From: Methylobacterium marchantiae
Lineage (GTDB): Bacteria; Pseudomonadota; Alphaproteobacteria; Rhizobiales; Beijerinckiaceae
DNA: 64,000 bases
Reading direction: 5' to 3'
Assembly (NCBI RefSeq): GCF_022179405.1
Contig: NZ_BPQT01000020.1
Location: forward strand, 1-64,000
How positions within the stretch are numbered: position 1 is the first letter of the stretch; every line of letters starts with the position of its first letter. The position numbers and the translations under genes were made by a program. This document shows, piece after piece, positions 16,141 through 24,977 of this stretch. Under the pieces are notes generated by a model. That model ran no database searches. It had not been told where the DNA came from and was given only the letters and a program-made list of their open reading frames with translations.

Positions 16141-16617
16141 CTAGCTTCGTCCAAGTGAATGGATGGGGCCCGAGTCGAGTTGCTGGATTATTCGCGTCAG
16201 TGCCGCGACATTGTCTTTGTCGTCGGTGCTTTCGAGGGCGTCCTGCAGGACGAGGCGGATATCCTCGGCTTCGACCTTCTCCATGTCCCAGTTCGGATAG
16301 AGACGCTCCCGCTCCTCCTCGCTCTGGCTCAGCGTAACGATGTCGTGATGACGTGAATCATCGTGCAGGCTCGCGATGAGGTTTTGCATCTGAGCGGCCG
16401 GCCCCTCGATCCACTGGAAGAAGATGCCGCTGCCGAAAACCAACACGCCGGTGATGCCACGCGCAAGGTTGTGGCGCTGGGCCGACTCGACGATACGGCC
16501 GACCTCCGCGTCGTCGACGCCGTCGGCGGCACGGCTGCAATAGACGAAGTGATAAAGAGCGGGCAGCGCGTCGTCGTCCAACTCGGCGCCACGGAGAAAG
16601 CCGTATTCGTCCAACAT
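16141..16617 (-). CDS. BLUF blue-light photoreceptor 2
   Basis: A 158-residue BLUF protein with a short N-terminal extension (about 20 residues, MLDEYGFLRGAELDDD). The FAD site residues are Tyr26 (FVYCSRAAD), Asn50 (SAQRHNLARGITG) and Gln68 (GIFFQWIEG). Its C-terminus (residues 100-158) is helical and charged and could mediate pairing with a partner. It lies upstream of the cobalamin-binding gene in the direction of transcription, across a 253-bp gap. The ATG at 16617 is preceded by GGAG. The two BLUF proteins differ clearly from each other, so this is not a recent duplication. Confidence 0.9.
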   Translation of the reverse strand: MLDEYGFLRGAELDDDALPALYHFVYCSRAADGVDDAEVGRIVESAQRHNLARGITGVLVFGSGIFFQWIEGPAAQMQNLIASLHDDSRHHDIVTLSQSEEERERLYPNWDMEKVEAEDIRLVLQDALESTDDKDNVAALTRIIQQLDSGPIHSLGRS

Positions 16618-16832
16618 GGGTCGACCAGCTCCATTGATGCAGGACGGGCCGTTCCGCCCAATGCGTGAGTGGCACGATAGCGCATCCGACCCGATTTGAA
16701 ACCGGACCGGTCGCCCGGGTCGTCGCGCGGACAGGGCGGGTCCGACACTCCGCCCGGTCTCCGGTCGAGAGCCGACCGGCGAGCCGATCATCCCGCTTCC
16801 GCACGCATGTTTCTAAAGCCGGACCGCGGAGA

Positions 16833-18737
16833 CTAGCGCCGTCCGCCCGCAGCCCTGCGCCGCGGCACGGCGCCACCGCCGGCATCCTCCTCGAACAGCT
16901 CGGCGAGCTTCTCCGTCATCGCCCCGCCGAGCTCCTCGGCGTCGATGATGGTGACGGCGCGGCGGTAGTAGCGGGTCACGTCGTGGCCGATGCCGATGGC
17001 GAGGAGTTCCACCGGCGAGCGGGTCTCGATGTCCTCGATCATCCAGCGCAGGTGGCGCTCGAGATAATTGCCCGGATTGACCGAGAGGGTCGAATCGTCG
17101 ACCGGCGCGCCGTCCGAGATCACCATCAGGATCTTGCGCTGCTCGGGCCGGGCGAGCAGGCGCTTGTGCGCCCAGTCCAGGGCCTCGCCGTCGATGTTCT
17201 CCTTGAGCAGCCCCTCGCGCATCATCAGCCCGAGATTCTTGCGCGCCCGGCGCCACGGCGCATCCGCCGACTTGTAGACGATGTGGCGCAGGTCGTTGAG
17301 GCGGCCCGGCGCGTTCGGCTTGCCCGCCGCCAGCCACGCCTCGCGCGATTGCCCGCCCTTCCAGGCACGGGTGGTGAAGCCCAGGATCTCCACCTTCACG
17401 CCGCAGCGCTCCAGGGTCCGCGCCAGGATGTCGGCGCAGGTGGCCGCCACAGTGATCGGGCGGCCGCGCATGGAGCCCGAATTGTCGAGCAGCAGGGTCA
17501 CCACCGTATCGCGAAAGTTGGTGTCCTTCTCGCGCTTGAACGAGAGCGGCTGGAACGGGTCGGTCATCACGCGGACGAGGCGGGCGGGATCGAGCTGGCC
17601 CTCTTCGAGGTCGAATTCCCAGGCGCGGTTCTGCTGCGCCAGGAGCCGGCGCTGCAGGCGGTTGGCGAGGCGGCCGACCACGCCCTGGAGATGGGCGAGC
17701 TGCTTGTCGAGATAGGTGCGAAGACGCGCGAGTTCGTCGGCGTCGCACAGGTCCTCGGCATCGATCATCTCGTCGAAGCGCGGGTTGAACACCTTGTATT
17801 CGGGGCCGCGCGGCTCGTTGGGCCGGGTGTTGGGCGGGCGCTTGGCCTCGGAGGCCTCCTCGGATTCCGCGTTCTCGGCCTCGTCCGGCAATTCTCCGGA
17901 GGGCGCATCCGCGGCTTCCGTTGCGCCGTCCTGCAACTCGTCGGAGGCCTCCTCGGAGGTCTCCATCTCGGACTTGTCGCCCTGCGACTGCTCCTCGGCC
18001 TCGCCCTCGCTCGGGGTCTGGTCGTCGTCCTGCCCCTCGTTCTCGTCCTCGTTGTCGTCGTCCTCGGGGTCCAGCGGCGTCTGGTCCGCCATGTCGAGGG
18101 AGGACAGGAGCTCGCGGACCGAGCGCGCGAAGGAGCGCTGGTTCTCGATATTGCCGATGAGGCCGTCGAGATTGGTGCCCGCCTTCTCCTCGATATGGGA
18201 GCGCCACAGGTCCACGATCCTGCGCGCGGCCTTCGGCGGGGCTTCCCCGGTCAGGCGCTCGCGCACCATCAGGGCGACGGCGTCCTCCATCGGGGCGTCG
18301 GCCCGGTCGGTGATGTCCTCGTACTTGCCGCCGCGATGGTAGCGGTCCTCCAGCATCGCCGAGAGGTTCGAGGCGACGCCGGACATGCGGCGCGAGCCGA
18401 TGGCCTCGACCCGGGCCTGTTCCACGGCGTCGAACACCGCGCGCGCGCCGGCATTCTCCGGGGCGAGGCGGCGATGCACGGCGACATCGTGGCAGCCGAG
18501 GCGCAGCGCCATCGAATCGGCATTCCCGCGCAGGATCGCCACATCCTCCGCAGTGAGCTTGCGCGGCGGCTCGGGCAGGCGCGCCTTGTCGCCGGTGAGC
18601 GCCGGGCGGTCGCTGGCATAGACCACCTCGATCTCGGAGCGCTTGGCGATGGCGCGCAGGCATCCGGCCACCGAGCGCTTGAGCGGTTCGGCGATGGGCT
18701 CCCGGCGTTCGCCGGCTTTGCGGTTCGAGATGGCCAT
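16833..18737 (-). CDS. cobT: Aerobic cobaltochelatase subunit CobT
   Basis: A 634-residue subunit that works with CobS and the large CobN to insert cobalt into hydrogenobyrinic acid a,c-diamide, in the aerobic cobalamin pathway. The N-terminal CobT region (residues 1-215) is followed by a strongly acidic linker (about 222-300, with runs of D and E). The C-terminal von Willebrand A domain has the MIDAS motif DNSGSM at 418-423. The linker length and composition match the family. It is separated from cobS by a DUF29 gene, which is unusual, as these two are commonly adjacent. Confidence 0.95.
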   Translation of the reverse strand: MAISNRKAGERREPIAEPLKRSVAGCLRAIAKRSEIEVVYASDRPALTGDKARLPEPPRKLTAEDVAILRGNADSMALRLGCHDVAVHRRLAPENAGARAVFDAVEQARVEAIGSRRMSGVASNLSAMLEDRYHRGGKYEDITDRADAPMEDAVALMVRERLTGEAPPKAARRIVDLWRSHIEEKAGTNLDGLIGNIENQRSFARSVRELLSSLDMADQTPLDPEDDDNEDENEGQDDDQTPSEGEAEEQSQGDKSEMETSEEASDELQDGATEAADAPSGELPDEAENAESEEASEAKRPPNTRPNEPRGPEYKVFNPRFDEMIDAEDLCDADELARLRTYLDKQLAHLQGVVGRLANRLQRRLLAQQNRAWEFDLEEGQLDPARLVRVMTDPFQPLSFKREKDTNFRDTVVTLLLDNSGSMRGRPITVAATCADILARTLERCGVKVEILGFTTRAWKGGQSREAWLAAGKPNAPGRLNDLRHIVYKSADAPWRRARKNLGLMMREGLLKENIDGEALDWAHKRLLARPEQRKILMVISDGAPVDDSTLSVNPGNYLERHLRWMIEDIETRSPVELLAIGIGHDVTRYYRRAVTIIDAEELGGAMTEKLAELFEEDAGGGAVPRRRAAGGRR

Positions 18738-18743
18738 GCCGAA

Positions 18744-19241
18744 TTATTTCTTCACTGAGTCGAGCTCGAAGGGGCGGTTCAGGATGTCGTCCCAGGGGTA
18801 GGGGCAGGTATCGGGGAATTCACTCCCGTAGAGATGGGTTTCGTCCGCTGCCCAGTTGCGGGCGATCGGGTAGATGCCGTCCCGGATTTCATCGAGAGAC
18901 GATTTCAGTCCGGGATTCGTCCTGATCAGGCGTGCGTAGCGTCGGCGCTGCTCCATGATGGAGTAGATCCAGCTCGGGGTTCGCATCTCCGGCTGCTGGT
19001 CCCACTTCAGCATGTGCATGAGCAGGACTCGCAGGGCGCTTTCCAACTGATCGTATTGTGCCCTACCCACGTCGCCTAGCTCTTCGGCGATAAGATCGAG
19101 ATCGAGCGCATCGATCCGACCCGCTCTGAGGAAGGCGACCTGCTCCTGAACCCAGGTGTAGAGATCGTCCTCATAGCGCGTCCGACCGGTAGGGACTGGT
19201 CCCTCTCCGGTCGGTTCACCCTTCAGAGCCGGCTCACCCAT
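18744..19241 (-). CDS. DUF29-domain protein
   Basis: A 165-residue DUF29 protein. The domain motif is YEDDLYTWVQEQVAFLRAGR near the N-terminus, then LDLIAEELGDVGRAQYDQLESAL, where the conserved IAEE and helical repeats are visible, and a C-terminal part RNWAADETHL typical of the family. DUF29 proteins are small, often in multicopy clusters in cyanobacteria and Methylobacteriaceae, with no established function; links to mobile elements or toxin-antitoxin modules have been suggested. It sits between cobS and cobT on the same strand, with a 6-bp gap before cobT and a 20-bp gap after cobS. Start at ATG 19241. Confidence 0.82.
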   Translation of the reverse strand: MGEPALKGEPTGEGPVPTGRTRYEDDLYTWVQEQVAFLRAGRIDALDLDLIAEELGDVGRAQYDQLESALRVLLMHMLKWDQQPEMRTPSWIYSIMEQRRRYARLIRTNPGLKSSLDEIRDGIYPIARNWAADETHLYGSEFPDTCPYPWDDILNRPFELDSVKK

Positions 19242-19261
19242 CGCGTCCTCCGCGTCGATCC

Positions 19262-20308
19262 TCAGCTCAGCGCCACGTTCATCGCGCTCTCGGGCAGCTC
19301 CTTGCCGAAGGCGCGCTGGTAGAATTCCGCCACCAGGGTGCGTTCGAGTTCGTCGCACTTGTTCAGGAAGGTCACCCGGAAGGCGAAGCCGATATCCTGG
19401 AAGATGTCGGCATTCTCGGCCCAGGTGATCACCGTGCGCGGGCTCATGACGGTGGAGAGGTCGCCGTTCATGAAGGCGTTGCGGGTGAGATCCGCGACCC
19501 GGACCATGCGGTTGACGATGTCCCGGCCGCCGTCGCTCTGATAGTGCACCGCCTTCGACAGGACGATGTCCACCTCGCGGTCATGGGCGAGGTAGTTGAG
19601 CGTGGTGACGATGGACCAGCGGTCCATCTGGCCCTGGTTGATCTGCTGGGTGCCGTGGTAGAGGCCCGACGTGTCGCCGAGGCCCACCGTGTTGGCGGTG
19701 GCGAACAGCCGGAAGGCGGGGTGGGGGCGGATCACCCGCTTCTGGTCGAGGAGCGTCAGGCGTCCCGAGACTTCGAGCACGCGCTGGATCACGAACATCA
19801 CGTCGGGGCGCCCGGCATCGTATTCGTCGAAGACCAGGGCCACGTTGTTCTGCAGCGCCCAGGGCAGGATTCCGTCCTGGAAGGCGGTGATCTGCTTGCC
19901 GTCCTTCACCACGATCGCGTCCTTGCCGACGAGGTCGATGCGCGAGACGTGGCTGTCGAGGTTGATCCGGATGCAGGGCCAGTTCAGGCGGGCCGCGACC
20001 TGCTCGATATGGGTCGACTTGCCGGTGCCGTGATAGCCGGTGACCATGACGCGGCGGTTGCGGGCGAAGCCCGCCAGGATCGCCAGGGTGGTCTCGCGGT
20101 CGAAGATGTAGTCCGGGTCGAGATCGGGAACGTGCTCCTCGCTCCGCGAGAAGGCCGGCACCTTGAGGTCGAGGTCGATGCCGAAGGCCTCGCGGACGGA
20201 GACCATCCGGTCGGGCAGCGCGGCTTGGGTGTCGTCAGAGAGCATACGGGACCTCGTCGAGGCGGGCTTCGGCAGGGGCCGGGCTCGCGGCTGTGTCACG
20301 GTGGCCAT
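19262..20308 (-). CDS. cobS: Aerobic cobaltochelatase subunit CobS (AAA+ ATPase)
   Basis: A 348-residue AAA+ ATPase that, with CobT, drives cobalt insertion by CobN. Walker A is GYHGTGKST at residues 91-99 and Walker B ends [11 protein letters not shown] with Asp161-Glu162. The family-typical substrate-site motifs [14 protein letters not shown] and [19 protein letters not shown] are seen. The ATG at 20308 has GGAG at -9, giving a 20-residue extension over some homologues; an internal ATG at 20245 is the alternative. It is the first gene of the cob group on this strand. Confidence 0.95.
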   Translation of the reverse strand: MATVTQPRARPLPKPASTRSRMLSDDTQAALPDRMVSVREAFGIDLDLKVPAFSRSEEHVPDLDPDYIFDRETTLAILAGFARNRRVMVTGYHGTGKSTHIEQVAARLNWPCIRINLDSHVSRIDLVGKDAIVVKDGKQITAFQDGILPWALQNNVALVFDEYDAGRPDVMFVIQRVLEVSGRLTLLDQKRVIRPHPAFRLFATANTVGLGDTSGLYHGTQQINQGQMDRWSIVTTLNYLAHDREVDIVLSKAVHYQSDGGRDIVNRMVRVADLTRNAFMNGDLSTVMSPRTVITWAENADIFQDIGFAFRVTFLNKCDELERTLVAEFYQRAFGKELPESAMNVALS

Positions 20309-20478
20309 TGCGGGCTCCTGCGGGAGGCAGGATGTGGCATGCCACCTTTAAAAGGCTGCGTCGGCGGACGCCAAGGGGTGCGAAAGCTCGATATAGGGCC
20401 TCCCGCGCCGATTGCCGCAACTCACCGCGGGTCATTTGCAAAAACGTGCATCGATCGTGCCGTCCGGGAGCGCTCGGC

Positions 20479-21111
20479 TCAGCACAGGCCGGCGGCGCGC
20501 AGGGTGTCGTGGGCGCGGATGATGTCGCGCAGGCGTTCCTCGAACGAGCGGTCGCCGCCATTGGCGTCGGGGTGGAAGCGCTTCACCAGCACCTTGTACT
20601 GCGCCTTGATGGCGGCGGTGTCGGCGTTCTCGTCGAGGCCGAGGACGTCGAGGGCCTTGAGAGCCGCCACCGAGAGCTTCGGACGGCGCGGCTCGGGCTT
20701 CGCCCGGCGCGCGGTCTCGCCGACGCCTTCGCTGCGCAGGATGTCGAGGGGGTCGACATAGGCCCAGTCGCGCTTGGCCTCGCCCGGCTTGGCGGCGCCG
20801 GTGCGCGTCGCCGGGTTCACGCCCATCGCCCAGGTCGGGCGGTGCCCGATCACGGCGTCCTTCTGGTAGGCCTGCACGGCGGCGTCGTTCATGCCGTCGA
20901 AGTAGTTGTAGGTGGCGTTGTAGGCGCGCACGTGGTCGATGCAGAAGCGCCAGTACTGCCCCTCCTCCTTGCGGCCCTTGGGAGCGCGGTAGAGACCGGC
21001 ATTGGTGCAGCCGGGCGTCTCGCAGCCCGTCTGGGACGCAGCCTTGGGCTCGTCGCAGGTGGGCTTGCGCTTGATGCGGATGCTGTCGAACAGGCGCGAG
21101 TTGAGATCCAT
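20479..21111 (-). CDS. J-domain protein (DnaJ-like co-chaperone)
   Basis: A 210-residue protein whose J domain is C-terminal. The catalytic HPD triad is at residues 180-182 within KRFHPDANGGD, and the domain starts near LKALDVLGLDENADT. The N-terminal half has several cysteines (19, 30, 35, 57) in CETPGCTNAGLY and FCIDHV, possibly a zinc site. Alphaproteobacteria commonly place this gene between cobS and bolA. It probably stimulates DnaK ATPase on specific clients. It is divergent from bolA, separated by 140 bases. Confidence 0.88.
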   Translation of the reverse strand: MDLNSRLFDSIRIKRKPTCDEPKAASQTGCETPGCTNAGLYRAPKGRKEEGQYWRFCIDHVRAYNATYNYFDGMNDAAVQAYQKDAVIGHRPTWAMGVNPATRTGAAKPGEAKRDWAYVDPLDILRSEGVGETARRAKPEPRRPKLSVAALKALDVLGLDENADTAAIKAQYKVLVKRFHPDANGGDRSFEERLRDIIRAHDTLRAAGLC

Positions 21112-21251
21112 GGTGGGGCGATTATGAGAGGGCGGGTCCGAGACACAAGAGCGGCGGGCCTGATGACGCATGCTGAGATCGGGGGTTGACGACCCCGGAG
21201 CCTCCGGGCGCTTCCGGACCGGACTTCAGAGACGAAAGACGCGAGGAAACG

Positions 21252-21530
21252 ATGGCCGACACGCTCAAGGACTGGATCACCGGAACGCTCGGCACGCAAC
21301 TGGCGCCGCAGGCCCTGGTGGTGGTCGACGAATCCCACCTGCATGCGGGCCATTCCGGTTCCCGCCCCGAGGGAGAGACGCATTTCCGGGTCGAGATCGT
21401 CTCCGACGCCTTCGAGGGCAAGAGCCGGGTGGAGCGCCACCGCATCGTCAACGGCCTCCTCGACGAGGCCTTCAAGCGCGGCCTCCACGCCCTCGCCGTG
21501 AAGGCGAAGGCGCCGTCCGAGGCGGCCTGA
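21252..21530 (+). CDS. bolA: BolA family protein
   Basis: A 92-residue protein with the BolA fold, which takes part with monothiol glutaredoxins in iron-sulfur or iron-status signalling. Motifs are VVDESHLHAGHSG (residues about 21-33, with the invariant His used for cluster ligation), HFRVEIVSDAFEGKSRVERHRIVNGLL, and the C-terminal AVKAKAPSE. The ATG at 21252 follows GAGGAAACG; 22 upstream codons lack conservation. arfB follows 22 bases later on the same strand. Confidence 0.9.
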   Translation: MADTLKDWITGTLGTQLAPQALVVVDESHLHAGHSGSRPEGETHFRVEIVSDAFEGKSRVERHRIVNGLLDEAFKRGLHALAVKAKAPSEAA

Positions 21531-21552
21531 ACCCGCCCGGCACCCGAGGGAT

Positions 21553-21984
21553 ATGGTGGCGATGGCCCTGCAATGCACCCCGCATCTCGCCATCGACGAG
21601 GCCGAGCTCGACGAGACCTTCGTGCGCGCCTCCGGGCCCGGCGGACAGAACGTCAACAAGCTCTCGACGGCGGTCCAGCTCCGTTTCGACGCGCGGCGCT
21701 CGCAATCCCTGCCCGACGCGGTGGCGGTGCGCCTCATGCGCCTCGCCGGGCGGCGGCTGACGCAGGACGGCGTCATCGTCATCATGGCCCAGCAGTTCCG
21801 GACCCAGGACCGCAACCGGGCCGATGCCCGCGAGCGCCTCGCCGCCCTCGTCGCTGAGGCGGCGGTGCCGCCCAAACCCCGCCGGGCGACGCGGCCGACC
21901 CTCGCCTCGAAGAAGCGCCGCCTCGACGACAAATCCCGCCGCGGCGCCACCAAGCGCCTGCGCGGCGACGGCGGCGGAGACTGA
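21553..21984 (+). CDS. arfB: Alternative ribosome-rescue peptidyl-tRNA hydrolase ArfB
   Basis: A 143-residue release-factor homologue that rescues ribosomes stalled on non-stop mRNA by hydrolysing peptidyl-tRNA in the A site. The catalytic GGQ motif is at residues 30-32 (SGPGGQNVNK). The basic C-terminal tail (RATRPTLASKKRRLDDKSRR) is the mRNA-channel probe of ArfB. The short length and missing decoding domain distinguish it from RF1/RF2. It lies 22 bases after bolA and is probably co-transcribed. It converges with the next gene with no gap. Confidence 0.9.
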   Translation: MVAMALQCTPHLAIDEAELDETFVRASGPGGQNVNKLSTAVQLRFDARRSQSLPDAVAVRLMRLAGRRLTQDGVIVIMAQQFRTQDRNRADARERLAALVAEAAVPPKPRRATRPTLASKKRRLDDKSRRGATKRLRGDGGGD

Positions 21985-22710
21985 CTACTTCACGGGTCCC
22001 TGCGCGTCCGGCGGGTGATACTCCTCGGCGCCGGTGACGTAGGCGCTGCCGGGCTTCAGGATCGTGAGCGCGATGGCGACGAGGGCGAGGAGCGCCGCCA
22101 GGGCGGCCGGGAACAGGAAGGCATCCTCGCCGTAATGGGTCTGCAGGAAGCCGCCGACCACCGCGCCGGTGCTCAGGGCGCCCCAGAGCGGGGCCTGCAG
22201 CCAGAACGAGGGCGCGACCTTGCCCATCAGCAGGTTGGCGAGCCCGGTCCCGAAGCGCACCACCGCGCCGGTGACGTAGGTGAGGGCGAGGCTGCGCCCG
22301 GCCTCGTCCTGCAGCGTCGCGTTCTGCAGCCCCAGCGCCAGGACGATCGGATAGACGTGGAGCGGCCAGGCGAACGTGCCGTAGGGCATCACCAGGCCGA
22401 CGGCGAGGAGCACCGCCTGCAGCAGCAGCAGCACCGAGAGGCGCCAGCGCCCGACCCAGGCCGCGATCAGCGTGCCGATGAAGGCGCCGAAGCAGAACAC
22501 GACGATGACCGAACTGACCCGCGCCGTGCTCTCCCAGTCGAATTTGCTCACCGACACGCCGAAGCGCGTGGTGTTGCCGCTCATGAACGACATGAAGAGC
22601 TGGGAGAATTCGAGGAAGCCGATGGAATCGGTGCATCCGGCCAGGCCCGAAAGGGCGAGGGCGAAGGGTATGCGCGTGCTCGGGCTCGCGGGAAACGACT
22701 TGTCGGCCAT
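21985..22710 (-). CDS. DUF1275 (YoaK family) membrane protein
   Basis: A 241-residue protein with about six transmembrane helices. The YoaK signature appears as LSGLAGCTDSIGFL near the N-terminus, FMSGNTTRFG, and the RSLALTYVTGAVVRFGTGLANLL block. DUF1275 proteins are inner-membrane proteins of unknown transport or stress function. The ATG at 22710 (MADKSFPASPSTRI) is chosen; a second ATG four codons upstream is also possible. It converges with arfB (stop codons directly adjoin). Confidence 0.85.
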   Translation of the reverse strand: MADKSFPASPSTRIPFALALSGLAGCTDSIGFLEFSQLFMSFMSGNTTRFGVSVSKFDWESTARVSSVIVVFCFGAFIGTLIAAWVGRWRLSVLLLLQAVLLAVGLVMPYGTFAWPLHVYPIVLALGLQNATLQDEAGRSLALTYVTGAVVRFGTGLANLLMGKVAPSFWLQAPLWGALSTGAVVGGFLQTHYGEDAFLFPAALAALLALVAIALTILKPGSAYVTGAEEYHPPDAQGPVK

Positions 22711-22900
22711 GCGTCTGCACATGCTCCTTCGAAGGGACGTTCGGGATGGGGATGAGCCCGGACCTTACCGATCGAACGCGGCGGTGGAACCGCTCGCGTG
22801 CGGTCGATGGGCATCGGTGGGGGAGTGCCGTGCCTTGCAACACACGGCGAACCGCTTCGGTTCAACCCGATCGTGCACAATGGGATTAAGCCCGGCCGGA

Positions 22901-23854
22901 TCAGCCTCTGCGCAACACCGCGATGCGTCCCGCCACGTCGATCCCGCGCTCGCGCCGGATCACCGCCGGATCGAGCGTCAGGATCTCGAGGCCCGCCTCG
23001 TCGGCCACCCGCCGGAGATAGAATTCGCCGTGGGCGTAGCGGGCATCGGCCCCGAGGGTTAGGCCTTCGTCTTCCGCCCATTGCACCGTGAAGGCGACGA
23101 GGCCCGAGGGCCGCAGGATGCGGGCCGTCTCCGCCATCACCCGGGTGAGGCCGCCCACATAGATGAAGACGTCCGCCGCCACGACGAGGTCGGCGCTTTC
23201 CGCTGCCTCCTCCGTCAGCGCCTGTCCGAGATCGCCCTCCACCAGACGGTGGTAGCGCTTGCCCCGCGCCGCCTCGGCGAGCATGCCGGGCGAGAGATCG
23301 ATGCCGGTGAGGGTGCGGGCGCGGCCGGCCAGCGCCTCGCCCATCAGGCCGGTCCCGCAGCCGAGATCGATCACGTCGCCGAAGCTCCCGGGCGCGGCGG
23401 CCACGGCATCGAGGGCCTTCACCAGCAGGTCCGGCCCGCGATAGTGCAGGTCGTCCACGAGGTGGCGCTCGAAACGCGGGGCGTAGCCGTCGAACAGGGC
23501 GCGGATATAGGCCGGCGAGATCGAGCCCAGGGCGGCGCCCTCGCCGATCTGGACGAGGCGCAGCCGCGCCCCGAGTTCGTCGTGCGGATCGAGGTCGAGG
23601 GCGTTGCCGTAGGCCCTCAGCGCGGCATGGTGGTCGGCGGCGTCCCGCGTGGCGAGGTGGCGCGCCTCGCGGGCCCTTCCGAGAAGGAACCAGGCCGCGG
23701 CATAACGCGGCGCGATCTCCAGGGTCTGCTCGGCCATCTCGGCCGCGCCCGCCGCATCGCCCTCGACGAGGCAGGCCTCGGCATAGGCGTAGCGCCGGTC
23801 GGCGAGGAGGTCGCCGGAGCTGTTCTGCAGGGAGGTGCGCGCTCGCGGGTTCAT
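22901..23854 (-). CDS. TPR-containing SAM-dependent methyltransferase
   Basis: A 317-residue protein. The first 110 residues hold TPR-like helices (AYAEACLVEGDAAGAAEMAEQ and LGRAREARHLATRDAADHHAALRAYGNALDLDP). The class I methyltransferase fold follows. Motif I is VIDLGCGTGLMGEAL at about residues 163-177, with TGIDLSPGML binding S-adenosylmethionine, and VVAADVFIYVG acts as motif IV. It resembles predicted methyltransferases with an N-terminal TPR repeat. Substrate unknown. It diverges from the exonuclease gene, with only 55 bases between starts. Confidence 0.85.
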   Translation of the reverse strand: MNPRARTSLQNSSGDLLADRRYAYAEACLVEGDAAGAAEMAEQTLEIAPRYAAAWFLLGRAREARHLATRDAADHHAALRAYGNALDLDPHDELGARLRLVQIGEGAALGSISPAYIRALFDGYAPRFERHLVDDLHYRGPDLLVKALDAVAAAPGSFGDVIDLGCGTGLMGEALAGRARTLTGIDLSPGMLAEAARGKRYHRLVEGDLGQALTEEAAESADLVVAADVFIYVGGLTRVMAETARILRPSGLVAFTVQWAEDEGLTLGADARYAHGEFYLRRVADEAGLEILTLDPAVIRRERGIDVAGRIAVLRRG

Positions 23855-23909
23855 GCGGGTGCCCTATATCACGCCGCATGATCCGTGATCCCGCCCTTCG
23901 GTCCCGCGC

Positions 23910-24977
23910 ATGAGCCTCCGCGCGGGCGACCTCCTGACCCAGACCCGCGAGGGCCTGTACTGCCCGCTCGGCGGATTCCACGTGGACCCGACCTGGCCGG
24001 TGCCGCGCGCCCTCATCACCCACGGCCATGCCGATCATGCCCGCTCCGGCCACGGCAAGGTGCTGGCCACCGGCCAGACCCTGCGGATCATGGCGGTGCG
24101 CTACGGCGAGGATTTCTGCGAGACCCGCCAGGAGGCGGTGCTCGGGGAGGAGATCCGCATCGGCGACGTCACCGTGCGCTTCGCGCCCGCCGGCCACGTC
24201 CTCGGCTCGGCCCAGATCGCGATTCAAGCGCAGGGCGTGCGGGTCGTGGTGTCGGGCGATTACAAGCGCGCCTACGACCCGACCTGCCTGCCCTTCGAGG
24301 TCGTCCCCTGCGACGTCTTCATCACCGAGGCGACCTTCGGCCTGCCGGTCTTCCGGATGCCCGACACGGCAGGCGAGGTCAGCAAGCTCCTCGACTCGGT
24401 CGCCCTGTTCCCCGAGCGCGCCCATATCGTCGGCGCCTACGCGCTCGGCAAGGCGCAGCGGGTCATGGCCCTGCTGCGGGAGGCGGGCTACGACCGGCCG
24501 ATCTATCTCCACGGCGCCATGGAAAAGCTCACCGAGCTCTACAAGCGCGAGGGCATTCCCTTGGGTGAGACGCCGAAGGTGGTGGCGACGGAGCGTTCCA
24601 AGCTGCACGGGGCCATCGTCCTGTGCCCGCCCTCGGCGATCCAGGACGTGTGGTCGCGCAAATTCCCCGATCCGGTCACCTCCTTCGCCTCGGGCTGGAT
24701 GCGGGTGCGCGCCCGCGCCCGCCAGAAGGGCGCCGAACTGCCCCTGGTCATCTCCGACCATTCCGACTGGCCGGACCTCTGCCGCACCATCCGCGAGACC
24801 GGGGCCGGCGAGGTCTGGGTCACCCACGGGCAGGAAGACGCCCTGGTGCATTGGTGCGGGACACAAGGCATCGCGGCGAAACCGCTGCACATGCTGGGCT
24901 ATGGCGACGACGGCGAGGCCGAGCCCGCCGCGGCAGTAGAAGAGCCTCCGGCGGTTTCGGACGAGGCCGTGGCATGA
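23910..24977 (+). CDS. Ligase-associated DNA exonuclease (metallo-beta-lactamase fold)
   Basis: A 355-residue enzyme of the beta-lactamase/beta-CASP family found beside ATP-dependent ligases. The metal site is HGHADHARSGH (ITHGHADHA) near the N-terminus, with further conserved blocks APAGHVLGSAQI, VVSGDYKR and the C-terminal SDHSDWPDL. Such enzymes are predicted to trim DNA ends for the partner ligase in repair. Its stop codon overlaps the ligase ATG (ATGA at 24974-24977), so the two are translationally coupled. The last 20 residues are an Ala/Glu tail. Confidence 0.92.
   Translation: MSLRAGDLLTQTREGLYCPLGGFHVDPTWPVPRALITHGHADHARSGHGKVLATGQTLRIMAVRYGEDFCETRQEAVLGEEIRIGDVTVRFAPAGHVLGSAQIAIQAQGVRVVVSGDYKRAYDPTCLPFEVVPCDVFITEATFGLPVFRMPDTAGEVSKLLDSVALFPERAHIVGAYALGKAQRVMALLREAGYDRPIYLHGAMEKLTELYKREGIPLGETPKVVATERSKLHGAIVLCPPSAIQDVWSRKFPDPVTSFASGWMRVRARARQKGAELPLVISDHSDWPDLCRTIRETGAGEVWVTHGQEDALVHWCGTQGIAAKPLHMLGYGDDGEAEPAAAVEEPPAVSDEAVA

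Noticed and set aside
20309-20478. Cobalamin riboswitch upstream of cobS
   Set aside because: The short leader lacks the conserved B12-box and the needed length.
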